NCBI GenBank assembly: GCA_035651715.1
Contig: DASRFD010000059.1
Span: 1-64,000 of the forward strand
Source: Nevskia sp035651715
GTDB lineage: Bacteria; Pseudomonadota; Gammaproteobacteria; Nevskiales; Nevskiaceae
DNA length: 64,000 bases
Direction: 5' to 3'
The translations under genes were made by a program, and so were the position numbers. How positions within the stretch are numbered: the first letter of the stretch is position 1; each line of letters begins with the position of its first letter. The notes under the pieces were generated by a model. It made no database searches, was not told where the DNA came from, and was given only the letters and a program-made list of their open reading frames with translations. This document shows positions 54,761 to 63,193 of this stretch, piece after piece.

Positions 54761-56197
54761 TCAGGTCTTGCGCTTGTTGGCCGAATGGATGGCGTGGCCG
54801 TCCACCGCCAGCGCCGCTTCGTGGAAGGTCTCCGACAAGGTCGGGTGCGCATGCATGGTGAGCTGGATGTCCTCAGTGGTGGCGCCGTACTCCATCGCCG
54901 TGACCGCCTCGGTCACCAGCTCCGACACGTAGGGCCCGATCATGTGCACGCCGAGCACGCGGTCGGTCTTGGCGTCGGAGATCACCTTGATCATGCCGGC
55001 CGTGCTCTCGATGGCGCGGGCGCGGCCGTTGGCGGCGAAGGGGCTGGAACCGGTCTTGACCTCGTGGCCGGCGGCCTTAGCCTGCTCCTCGGACATGCCG
55101 GCCCAGGCGATTTCCGGGTTGGTGTAGATCACCGACGGCACGGTGCGGTAGTTGACCTCGCTCTTCTCGCCGTGCAGCTGCTCGGCCAGCACCACGCCCT
55201 CCTCGATCGCCTTGTGCGCCAGCATGGCGCCGCCGATCACGTCGCCGACGGCGTAGATGCCGGGGGCGCTGGTGCGGTAGTTGGCGTCGGTCTTGACGAA
55301 GCCGCGCTCGTCCAGCTGCACGCCGGCGGCTTCGCAGCCCAGGTCCTTGGTGAAGGGGCGGCGGCCGACGGCGACGATCAGCTTGTCGAAGCTCATCGTC
55401 TGCTTCTTGCCGTCCTGCTCGTATTCGACGGTGACGTCCTTCTTGCCGGCCTTGGCGCCCAGCACCTTGGCGCCGAACTTGAACTCCAGGCCCTGCTTGG
55501 TCAGCTGCCTCAAGCCCTCCTTGGCGATGGCCTGGTCCACCATCGGCAGGAAGCCCGGCAGGGCCTCGAGGATGGTGGTCTTGGCGCCGAGGCGCGACCA
55601 GACGCTGCCCAGCTCCACGCCGATGACGCCGGCGCCGATGATGCCGAGGGTGCCCGGCACCGCGTCGAATTCCAGAGCGCCCCAGGAATCGACGATGCGG
55701 TCCTTGTCGATCGGCGCGATCTTCAGGTTCACCGGCTCCGAGCCGGTGGCGATGACGATGTGCTTGGCGGTGAAGGTGTCTTCCTTGCCGTCGTGCGACT
55801 TGTAACCGACCTTGCCGCCGCCGAGCAGCTTGCCGAAGCCGAACAGGCCGGTGACCTTGTTGCCCTGGAACAGCATCTTGACGCCGCCGGAGTTGGCCTT
55901 GCTCACCGCGACGCGGCGTTCCTGCATCTTCTTCAGGTCCAGCTCGACCTTGCCCACGCCGATGCCGTGCACGGCCAGCTCGTGCTGCGCCTTGTGGTAC
56001 AGCTCGGAGGATTCCAGCAGGGCCTTGGAGGGAATGCAGCCGGCGTTGAGGCAGGTGCCGCCGAAGGAATTGGTGCCGTCGGTGTTGACCCAGCTGTCGA
56101 TGCACAGGGTCTTCATGCCGAGCTGGGCGGCGCGGATGGCGGTGGGATAACCGGCGGGACCTCCGCCGATGACGATGACGTCGTAGTTTTCGCTCAT
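54761..56197 (-). CDS. lpdA: Dihydrolipoyl dehydrogenase (E3)
   Basis: FAD disulfide oxidoreductase that reoxidises lipoamide for 2-oxo acid dehydrogenases and the glycine cleavage system. The 478-aa protein has VIVIGGGPAGYPTAI, the redox-active GGTCLNAGCIPSKALL, NAD-binding GIIGAGVIGVELGSVW, GIYAVGDVIGG and the catalytic HAHPTLSE dyad. The ATG at 56197 has GGAA upstream. Unusually it is not beside aceEF or sucAB but leads yebC-ruvCAB. Confidence 0.94.
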   Translation of the reverse strand: MSENYDVIVIGGGPAGYPTAIRAAQLGMKTLCIDSWVNTDGTNSFGGTCLNAGCIPSKALLESSELYHKAQHELAVHGIGVGKVELDLKKMQERRVAVSKANSGGVKMLFQGNKVTGLFGFGKLLGGGKVGYKSHDGKEDTFTAKHIVIATGSEPVNLKIAPIDKDRIVDSWGALEFDAVPGTLGIIGAGVIGVELGSVWSRLGAKTTILEALPGFLPMVDQAIAKEGLRQLTKQGLEFKFGAKVLGAKAGKKDVTVEYEQDGKKQTMSFDKLIVAVGRRPFTKDLGCEAAGVQLDERGFVKTDANYRTSAPGIYAVGDVIGGAMLAHKAIEEGVVLAEQLHGEKSEVNYRTVPSVIYTNPEIAWAGMSEEQAKAAGHEVKTGSSPFAANGRARAIESTAGMIKVISDAKTDRVLGVHMIGPYVSELVTEAVTAMEYGATTEDIQLTMHAHPTLSETFHEAALAVDGHAIHSANKRKT

Positions 56198-56375
56198 TTC
56201 CTGGTTCCGTTCCTGGGCCTGGATAGGGGGTGCTTGCTGCGGCCGATTGGCGCGCACTTTACCGCAAAAAGCAGTCGTCAGTGACCAGTTATCCGTTGTC
56301 CGCAAAAGCAAAAAACCGGCTTCCGGCGTCGCGCCAACGCCGCTGGCGCCCCATCACCGGCCAAGCGCCGCTGCT

Positions 56376-57983
56376 TCACTGGTAGCCGCGGATTTCCTTG
56401 AATACCGCGCTCAGGCTGGTGCCGGTGGCGTCGAACACCCGTCCGCCGGTCAGCTCCGCCAGGGCCTTCATTTCCTCCATGTCGGCGTCGCCGAACATGA
56501 TGGTGAACACCGGGATGTCCTGGGCGGTGTCGGGCAGGTTCTGGTACCACTGGCGGAACTGGTCCAGCGTGCTGCCGCTGCTGCTCTCGCCGTCGGTCAT
56601 CAGCACGATGCTGGGGTAGTAGCCGGGCGGGGCCTTGCGGTCCTTCAGCGCCTGCTCGTAGGTGGCGCGCAGGGCATCGTAGATGGCGGTGCCGCCACGC
56701 GGCTGCAGGCCGTCGACGAAGTCCTCGAAGCGCTCGCGGGTCTTGTCGTAGCCCGGCATACCGGCGAAATCCACCGCCAGATGGTCGACGATGTGGCTGT
56801 CGAAGGTGGTCACGTCCACCCGCTCGCGCGGCAGGAAGCGGGCGTAGCGCCCGGCCAGGCTGGTCTGGTCGGACCCGGACAGCAGGTGCAGCGCCGCCTT
56901 CAGCTCGTCCATGCGGTGTTCCTGCGCCATCGAGCCGGACACGTCGAGCACAAAATAGGAATGGGCCGGCAGGCGCACCTGGCTCTGGTAGGCGTCCAGC
57001 ACGGCGTCGACCAGGGCCGGCTGGGCCGGCTCGGGCAGCGGCCTGAAAGCCTTGCCGTCCAGCTCGCGCGGCAGGCGCACGCCCTGCACCACCGGGCGCC
57101 GCCAGGTCCGGGTGACGATCTCCTGCTGGATCCTGGCGCTGCGCAGGAAGGCGACCAGCTTCTCGTACTCGGCCTTGCGCGCCGGGTTGATCAGCATCAG
57201 CGGGTAGTCGGCGACCACGGCGCCGTCGCGCGGGTGGATCACTTCCAGCGGCGTGCTGATCTGGCCGGCGGCGTTGAGGCTCAGCACCACCGCCTCGTAG
57301 TTGATCATGCCGTCGAGGCGGTTCTCCTGCTTGACGTAGATGTCGGCCAGCCAGTGCGGATTGCCGCCGAGCACGCGGGTGCCGGAGAACAGCTGCTTGA
57401 GCTTGGGCAGGTCCAGGTCTTCAGGCCGCGGGTGGGCCTCCCTGGCGGTCGCCAGGCCAGCCGAGAACAGCGCCGCCAGCCCCAGGTCGGACACCACCGG
57501 GCTGGTCATGCCCAGGGCCAGCTCATCGCGGGCCACGACATGGGCGATCTCGTCCCAGGTCGGCGCCCGCTTGTCCCAGCCCAGGTCCTCGGCGCGGGGT
57601 TTCTTCAGCGCGAACACCACCGGCGACTGCATGATCCGCTCGCTGCCGTAGATGCGCTGCGGCACGTTCAGGTGCAGGTAGAAGCCGCTGGCAGGCCAGG
57701 CGAAGTCGGCGGCGGTGGCGCCGCTGTTGCGCAAGCGGTCCGCCATCTCCACGGTGCCGGCGTAGTCGAAGCGGATGCGATGGCCGACCGCGGCCTCCAT
57801 CGGCCTTTGCAGGAATTCCAGGTCCTTGAGGCCGTTGCTGGCCAGGATCACCAGCTCGTCGCCGGCCGGGCCGCCACCGCCGCCGCGCGGCGGGGCCGTC
57901 TTGCCGCAGCCGGCCAGCAGGCCGGCGGCGACGCAGAGCAGGGCCAGGAAACCGCGGATCGGGGTAGCGGAAAAAGGAGGCAT
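56376..57983 (-). CDS. Solute-binding / von Willebrand A fusion lipoprotein
   Basis: A 535-aa lipoprotein (lipobox LLAGC, Cys26). Residues about 40-320 form a periplasmic solute-binding fold (DELVILASNGLKDLEFLQRP, YPLMLINPARKAEYEKLVAFL) as in ABC-type binding proteins. The C-terminal part (about 338-535) is a vWA domain with an intact MIDAS: D-V-S-G-S at 347-351, then TAIYDAL and VLMTDGESS. Such fusions might sense or tether a ligand through metal-dependent adhesion; no transporter partner is adjacent. Function unknown. Confidence 0.82.
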   Translation of the reverse strand: MPPFSATPIRGFLALLCVAAGLLAGCGKTAPPRGGGGGPAGDELVILASNGLKDLEFLQRPMEAAVGHRIRFDYAGTVEMADRLRNSGATAADFAWPASGFYLHLNVPQRIYGSERIMQSPVVFALKKPRAEDLGWDKRAPTWDEIAHVVARDELALGMTSPVVSDLGLAALFSAGLATAREAHPRPEDLDLPKLKQLFSGTRVLGGNPHWLADIYVKQENRLDGMINYEAVVLSLNAAGQISTPLEVIHPRDGAVVADYPLMLINPARKAEYEKLVAFLRSARIQQEIVTRTWRRPVVQGVRLPRELDGKAFRPLPEPAQPALVDAVLDAYQSQVRLPAHSYFVLDVSGSMAQEHRMDELKAALHLLSGSDQTSLAGRYARFLPRERVDVTTFDSHIVDHLAVDFAGMPGYDKTRERFEDFVDGLQPRGGTAIYDALRATYEQALKDRKAPPGYYPSIVLMTDGESSSGSTLDQFRQWYQNLPDTAQDIPVFTIMFGDADMEEMKALAELTGGRVFDATGTSLSAVFKEIRGYQ

Positions 57984-58079
57984 CGCGCCGCGCGAAAACG
58001 GATGGATTGGGCGCGAGTTTACACGCCGCCGCCGGCAGCGGATGTGACGGGCGCCGGGCCGGCGCCCGCGAACGCCGCC

Positions 58080-58970
58080 TCAGATTCCGGCGGCGTGCAG
58101 GGCGTTGCCGGCGGCGATGGGATCGCCGCTCCGGCCGTATACCTCCACCCAGCGCTCGTAGGCCTGCATCTTGCCTTCCTTCCAGGGGTGGTAACCGGGA
58201 ACGTAGTAGGCCAGGTAGTGCGGGATCACCGGCATGTACAGGCCGCCCGGGCGGTACAGCCACCACAGGCCCCTGGCCCAGATCTTCACCCGCTGCAAGA
58301 AGCCGAAGCCGTCCACCTTGAGCATGTGGCGCATGATCAGGAAGGTGTGCAGCGGGAACAGCATCGACACGTACAGCATGGTGAGGATGCGCACGAAGTA
58401 GCCGGCCCTGGCCACCTTGGTCAGCACGTCGAACGCCACCGCCTTGTGCTCGATCTCCTCCACCGCATGCCAGGCGTACATGGCCCGGATGCGCGGATCG
58501 GCGTGCTCCAGCACCTCGCGGCGATGGAAGAAGCTGTGCGCCATGATCGCGGTCATGTGCTCGGCGGCGGCGGTCTGCCCCAGGGTGAAGCTGCGCGGCA
58601 TGATGCGGCGGATGCGGGCGAGGATGTTGCGGGTCTGTTCCTCGATCCTGTCGACCTGGATGCCCTGCTGCTTGAGGCGGTTGTTGAACTGGGTGTGGAC
58701 CATGCCGTGCGCGCCTTCCTGGCGCATGAAGTCCCTGACCTCCTGCTGCAGCTGCGGGTCGGTGATGCGCTCGCGGTAGTCGCGCACGCAGGTGATGAAG
58801 AACTTCTCGCCCTCCGGGAACAGCGTGGACATGGCGTCGAAAAAGCGGGTCTTGAACGGGTCGCCGCCGAGCCAGTATCTGGGGATGTCGCCATCCAGGC
58901 CGAAGTCCAGGTTCTGGCGCGGCACGATGGAATAGTGACTGGGCTTGGGGCTGCTGCCGTCGGCACTCAT
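58080..58970 (-). CDS. PF10118 predicted metal-dependent hydrolase
   Basis: A 296-aa protein of the 'predicted metal-dependent hydrolase' family PF10118. Three histidine/acid helices look like a diiron or metal centre: RQEGAHGMVHTQFN, AAEHMTAIMAHSFFHR and HAVEEIEHKAVAFDV. The middle region (about 190-220) is hydrophobic, suggesting membrane association. The E-x-x-H pattern resembles ferritin-like oxidases, so an oxygenase role is an alternative. Substrate unknown. Confidence 0.78.
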   Translation of the reverse strand: MSADGSSPKPSHYSIVPRQNLDFGLDGDIPRYWLGGDPFKTRFFDAMSTLFPEGEKFFITCVRDYRERITDPQLQQEVRDFMRQEGAHGMVHTQFNNRLKQQGIQVDRIEEQTRNILARIRRIMPRSFTLGQTAAAEHMTAIMAHSFFHRREVLEHADPRIRAMYAWHAVEEIEHKAVAFDVLTKVARAGYFVRILTMLYVSMLFPLHTFLIMRHMLKVDGFGFLQRVKIWARGLWWLYRPGGLYMPVIPHYLAYYVPGYHPWKEGKMQAYERWVEVYGRSGDPIAAGNALHAAGI

Positions 58971-59060
58971 GACCGCTCCTCCGGTTTTTTTCCTGAGCTC
59001 ACTCTAGGGCGGCCCGGCGCCACCCGGCTATGACCGGGGGCGACGCCGGGGAACATTTTA

Positions 59061-59081
59061 CGACAGGGCAAAACCCTGTCG
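59061..59081. repeat. Perfect 8-bp inverted repeat downstream of the acylase gene
   Basis: CGACAGGG and CCCTGTCG flank a 5-nt loop, about 30 bp after the acylase stop and 90 bp before the PF10118 start. It may be a regulator operator or a terminator without U-run. Confidence 0.35.
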
Positions 59082-59109
59082 CATCAAGCACTAAACCGCC
59101 CTTGTTCGC

Positions 59110-61914
59110 CTATTGCGGGATCTTCTCGTAACCCACCCGGTGCACCCAGGAACCGCGGTCCTCGTAAGGCATGGTGACGCACGCCTGCCCCGGCAGCGTG
59201 TCCGAGCCCGGCCCGATGACCCCGGACAGGGAGCAGATCTGGCCGCGCGGATGGACCCGACGGGCCTTGGCCAGGTCAGCCGGGGTCAGTGCCGCGCCGC
59301 CGTTGTACTGCGCCGCCAGCCTTTGCAGCGCGGTGTCGAGCGCCGCCCGCATCACCGTGTCGCGGTCGCGGCCGCCGCTGTAGTCGCGATTGAGGGCCAG
59401 GCCGGAACCCGAAGGATCGAGCACCCGCAGCACCACGTTGTCCATCGCGCTCATGTCGAAGACGTGGCTGCCGACGCCGGACTCGCGCGAGTACACCGTC
59501 TCGCCGGTGGTGCTGTCCACCACCAGGTTCTTCAGTGGCGCAAACAGCTCGTCGCGCAGCGCCACCACGTAGGCGTCGAACACCGTCGCCGCCGGGCCGT
59601 CGGTGGCGTTGGGGTTGCCGAGATCGAGGTTGGGCCCGAAGGCGCCATGGTCCCAGCCGATGATCAGGTCCAGCGCGGCCTTCTCGGTGTCGTCGAGCTT
59701 CGGCGCGGCGCTGCCGCGGAAAGCCTGGATCACCGGCAGGTAGCTGCGCGCGCGGTGGTCGGTGGTGCCGACGCGCTGATCCACCGCCGCCAGGTCGCCG
59801 AAGCTCCAGTCGCTGCGCGTGCCGAGCAGGTCGAGGATGGTGGTGACGCGCTGGCCCGGACCGCCGGGACGCGAGGTGTCGCCCAGGCCCTCGCCGTCGA
59901 GCCAGCCCAACGCCGGCTTGGTGTTCCAGTTGGCGAGGTAGCCCTGCGGCGGATCGATGTCGTGCGGCAGCGAATCGAACGGCAGGTTGGGACCGAGGTC
60001 GAAGGCGCCGGTGCCCGGCGAAGGGAAACGCATGTCGCTGCCGCCCGGCCGCTGCGGGAACAGGCCGGGATGGAAGTAGCCGATGTGGCCGTCGCGGGTG
60101 GCGACGGTGACGTTCTCGTTCCAGGTGACCAGCTTCGCCCCGGCGAGGAAATCGGCGAAGGAATGCGCCTTGTTCCACAGGCGGATGCCTTCGATGGTGT
60201 CGATCTCGTGCTGGAACATGGCGTACTGCACGCTGCGCGCCATGCCGGCCGCGTCGTCGCGCGCCACGATGGGTCCGTGCACGGTGCGGCAGACCTGCCC
60301 GCTCTGGCTGAGCACCGGCAGGCCCACCGGGACGCCTTCGGCCGCGGCGCGGTAGTTGAAGGTCTCGCTGCGGCAGCTCATGTCCTGCCACTGGTTGTCG
60401 TGCAGGTACTGGTTGGCCTTGCAGGTGCCGGCGGCCTGCTGCGCGGTCGAGCAGATGGTCTCGATGAAGCTGTCGATGGTCTTGCTGTAGCCGGTGGTGA
60501 GGCCCCAGGCGATGTCGGGGGTGTAGCCGATGCCCACCACCGGCAGCAGCGGCACCGACACGCCGCGCGCGTCGTAGCCGCCGCCGTGGACCTCGTACTC
60601 GACCAGCAAGGTCGGGTAGCTGTAGCCGAGCTGCGGCCCGCTCAGCAGCAGGGTGCCGTGATCCCGGGTGCGCGAGGGACCCAGCGCGTAGGCGTGCGAG
60701 CCGCCGTGCAGGTGGCGGCGCAGGTATTCCAGCGCCTCGACCACTCCGAGCACCGCCTGGCGCACCGCGGCGGCCTTCCGCGTCAATCGATGCGGCGGCG
60801 CATGGCCGGCGGCGATGGACTTGCCGCCGGCCGGGGCGCGCGCCAGCGGCAGCGGGATCGAACCGAGCAGGGCGCAGGGCTGCGGCGTGGCCGCGTCGCC
60901 GGTGCCGTCGCCTTTCCACAAGGTCTCCGGCAGGCCGGCCGCCCATTGCGCCATCTGCGCCAGCACCGCGTCGCGTCCGCCCGGCGCATCGGCCTGGTTG
61001 GAGAAGGTGCCGTCGCCGCGCGGGATGGTGGTGATCGCCTTGGGATCCTCCAGCCACACCAGGTCCTTGAACGCCTTGAGGCCTTCCTCGGGCGAACCGT
61101 ACTGTTGCTGCAGCAGCTTGAGCATGCGGATGTTGCGGAACTCGTTGCCGCCTTCGGCGGCGACGAAGCGGGTGATGTAGACGCCCGCGGCCAGCACGTC
61201 CTTGACGGTGAAGGCCTCGGGCAGCGTGGTCAGCAGGCCGTATTCGGCCGGCAGCTGGGTCGGATCGCCCAGCACCACGTTGCGCCAGGCGTTGGCGCCG
61301 TCGACATAGCCCTGCACCGCGTCCCTGGCATCCTGGCTCAGGCGGTTGAAGAAGGCGCTGTACTCGTCGTCGCTGTAGCTCAGGACGCGCTGCTGGATGT
61401 CGGCGGGGATGGCGCCGCAGCCGGTCAGCTCGCCCATGCGCCCCTCGCCCATGCGCCGCACCGCGTCCATCAGGAACAGGCGGTCCTGCGCCACCGCGTA
61501 GCCCACGCCGTAGTACAGGTCATGCACATTGCCGGCGTAGACGATGGGAACGCCGTAGCTGTCGCGGTAGATCTCCACGCCGGACAGCGGCGAAGCCGGC
61601 GAGCCCGGCTTGCCGCCCAGCGCGCCGGGCTTGGCGCCGAAGCCCCAGTACAGCGCCCGCTGGTCGTCGACGTGCGCGCCGAAATCGGCCGGGTTGCCGG
61701 TGACCGTGCCCAGGGCCTCTCCGGCGACGCTGAAAAAGCCGGACTGGCCGGGCGGCAGCACGTTCTCCGCCTTCAGCGCGAGCTGCCCCGGAGGGGTCGG
61801 CGTGGTGCCGCCCGCGCCGCTGTCGCCGCCGTTGCCGTTGACCGGGCTGGAGCTGCCGCAGGCGGCAAGCGCCGCGGTGGCACCGAGCAGGAATGCCGCG
61901 ACCATCTTCCTCAT
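59110..61914 (-). CDS. Penicillin-acylase family Ntn hydrolase (lipoprotein)
   Basis: A 934-aa member of the penicillin/acyl-homoserine-lactone acylase (PF01804) family. A lipobox (LAAC) and Gly-rich linker lead to the alpha-chain segment (VEIYRDSYGVPIVYAGNVHDLYYGVGYAVAQDRLF). The autocatalytic nucleophile is Ser406 in HGGSHAYALGP, preceded by a spacer rich in basic residues (about 375-400). The beta chain shows SGPQLGY, VTWNENVTVATRDG and NWNTKPALGW. Substrates range from beta-lactams to long-chain AHLs and cyclic lipopeptides. A GGGGGAG site precedes the ATG at 61914. Confidence 0.88.
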   Translation of the reverse strand: MRKMVAAFLLGATAALAACGSSSPVNGNGGDSGAGGTTPTPPGQLALKAENVLPPGQSGFFSVAGEALGTVTGNPADFGAHVDDQRALYWGFGAKPGALGGKPGSPASPLSGVEIYRDSYGVPIVYAGNVHDLYYGVGYAVAQDRLFLMDAVRRMGEGRMGELTGCGAIPADIQQRVLSYSDDEYSAFFNRLSQDARDAVQGYVDGANAWRNVVLGDPTQLPAEYGLLTTLPEAFTVKDVLAAGVYITRFVAAEGGNEFRNIRMLKLLQQQYGSPEEGLKAFKDLVWLEDPKAITTIPRGDGTFSNQADAPGGRDAVLAQMAQWAAGLPETLWKGDGTGDAATPQPCALLGSIPLPLARAPAGGKSIAAGHAPPHRLTRKAAAVRQAVLGVVEALEYLRRHLHGGSHAYALGPSRTRDHGTLLLSGPQLGYSYPTLLVEYEVHGGGYDARGVSVPLLPVVGIGYTPDIAWGLTTGYSKTIDSFIETICSTAQQAAGTCKANQYLHDNQWQDMSCRSETFNYRAAAEGVPVGLPVLSQSGQVCRTVHGPIVARDDAAGMARSVQYAMFQHEIDTIEGIRLWNKAHSFADFLAGAKLVTWNENVTVATRDGHIGYFHPGLFPQRPGGSDMRFPSPGTGAFDLGPNLPFDSLPHDIDPPQGYLANWNTKPALGWLDGEGLGDTSRPGGPGQRVTTILDLLGTRSDWSFGDLAAVDQRVGTTDHRARSYLPVIQAFRGSAAPKLDDTEKAALDLIIGWDHGAFGPNLDLGNPNATDGPAATVFDAYVVALRDELFAPLKNLVVDSTTGETVYSRESGVGSHVFDMSAMDNVVLRVLDPSGSGLALNRDYSGGRDRDTVMRAALDTALQRLAAQYNGGAALTPADLAKARRVHPRGQICSLSGVIGPGSDTLPGQACVTMPYEDRGSWVHRVGYEKIPQ

Positions 61915-61994
61915 GTCTCCCCCTGAACCGCTATTTTCTGTCTGATCCGACTTTGCCGGCACCGCCGCACGCCTGGCGGGCGCAGCCGCGAAGC

Positions 61995-63041
61995 TTAGAC
62001 CGGCACCTTTCCCGGTTTGCTGCGGAAAGCGCTCGGCGACATGCCGGCCCAGCGCGTGAAGGCGCGGGTGAAGCTGCGCCGGTCCGAAAAGCCGAGCCGC
62101 TCACTGATCGCCTCGATGCTCAGCGACTCGTCCTGCAGCCAGTCCGCCGCCTTGCGGAAGCGCGCCCGCGCCTGCAGCCCGGCATAGCCCTGCCCCGCCT
62201 CCTGCAGGCGCCGCTGCAGGGTGCGGTGGTGCAGGCCCAGGGCCTCGGCCATGCGTTCGATGCCCTGGCCCAGCAGCTCGGGCCGCTCGGCGAAGGTGCG
62301 TTCGATCATGGCGACGATCCCGTCGCTCGCCGCGCTCCTCGGCAGGCCGGTCAGCTGGCGCTGCACCCGGTACTCGGCCTGGCGGTGCAGCGCCGGGAAG
62401 GCGCCCTCCAGCGGCACGTCGAGCAGGGCGCGCGGAAACACCAGCGCGTGCTCGGGCTGGCCGAAGCGGATTTCGATGCCGAAATACTTGTGGTACTCGC
62501 CGGCGTAGGGCGGCGCGGCGTGGCGCAGGCACAGCCGCGCGAACTGCGCCCGCTCGCCGAGCAGGGTGCGGCCGAACTTGAAGATCGAGGCGAAGGTGGT
62601 CTCGGCGAAATAGGCCGCGAGCGGCGGCCCGGCCTCGCCGCCTTCCAGCTCCAGGATCAGCCAGGCCTCGTCGCCGCGCACTTCCAGGCGCACGTTGAGC
62701 CCCGGGTTGATCAGCTCGCGCACCCAGTCGAACACGCGCAGGGTATCGCGCAGGGTGGAACTGGTGGTGAGGAAGGTGCCGATGTCCGGCATGTATTCGA
62801 AGGCGAAGCTCTCGCCGAGCACGAAGGGATAGTGGTGATTGCGCGCCCGCGCCACGCAGGCCGCCATCACCTGCTGCAGCTGCGCCGGAACCACCGTGGT
62901 GCTTTCGAGATGGATCAGGTCGGTGGCGATGCCCTGCTCGCGGAAGATCGGCTCGATGTTGAAGCCGCAGTGCGCCGCCGCCTTGATCCAGTTCGGCAAG
63001 GTCAGGAAGGGGATCGGGGCGCTGTAAGGCGGACGGCTCAT
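61995..63041 (-). CDS. AraC-family transcriptional regulator
   Basis: Regulator of 348 aa with an N-terminal PF12625-type domain (about 15-200) and a C-terminal AraC helix-turn-helix domain (IERMAEALGLHHRTLQRRLQEAG, IEAISERLGFSDRRSFTRAFTRWAG). Closely resembles OruR/ArgR-like regulators, as does the protein at 41349. It ends 81 bp upstream of the acylase start and may control the acylase and the divergent DUF2236 gene. Confidence 0.9.
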   Translation of the reverse strand: MSRPPYSAPIPFLTLPNWIKAAAHCGFNIEPIFREQGIATDLIHLESTTVVPAQLQQVMAACVARARNHHYPFVLGESFAFEYMPDIGTFLTTSSTLRDTLRVFDWVRELINPGLNVRLEVRGDEAWLILELEGGEAGPPLAAYFAETTFASIFKFGRTLLGERAQFARLCLRHAAPPYAGEYHKYFGIEIRFGQPEHALVFPRALLDVPLEGAFPALHRQAEYRVQRQLTGLPRSAASDGIVAMIERTFAERPELLGQGIERMAEALGLHHRTLQRRLQEAGQGYAGLQARARFRKAADWLQDESLSIEAISERLGFSDRRSFTRAFTRWAGMSPSAFRSKPGKVPV

Positions 63042-63136
63042 GCGCGCAGTATGCCGCAGCGCGCCGCCGGCGCAGACGGGTAATTTTGACTTCCGCGCCG
63101 CCGTCGGCGCCGCTTCCCGCGGGCCGCCCCGGAGGA

Positions 63137-63176
63137 CGCCGGCGCCGCAACGGCGCTTGTCCGTGCGGCGCCGGCG
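63137..63176 (+). repeat. Perfect 13-bp inverted repeat before the DUF2236 gene
   Basis: CGCCGGCGCCGCA (63137-63149) and TGCGGCGCCGGCG (63164-63176) can form a very stable hairpin with a 14-nt loop ending 17 bp before the ATG at 63194. It could hide the ribosome site or act as an operator between the divergent genes. Confidence 0.4.
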
Positions 63177-63193
63177 CGCTTCAATAGCCGGCG

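Noticed and set aside
56200..56375. Repetitive-looking TGACCAGTTATCCG stretch upstream of lpdA
   Set aside because: No second copy or inverted partner is visible in the window, so no element can be claimed.
59113..61926. A 937-codon plus-strand open frame antisense to the acylase gene, and many other long opposite-strand frames (for example 7051-8571, 28372-30807, 30657-33569)
   Set aside because: They mirror confirmed minus-strand genes, have biased His/Arg/Gln/Val composition and match no family; GC-rich third positions keep antisense frames open.
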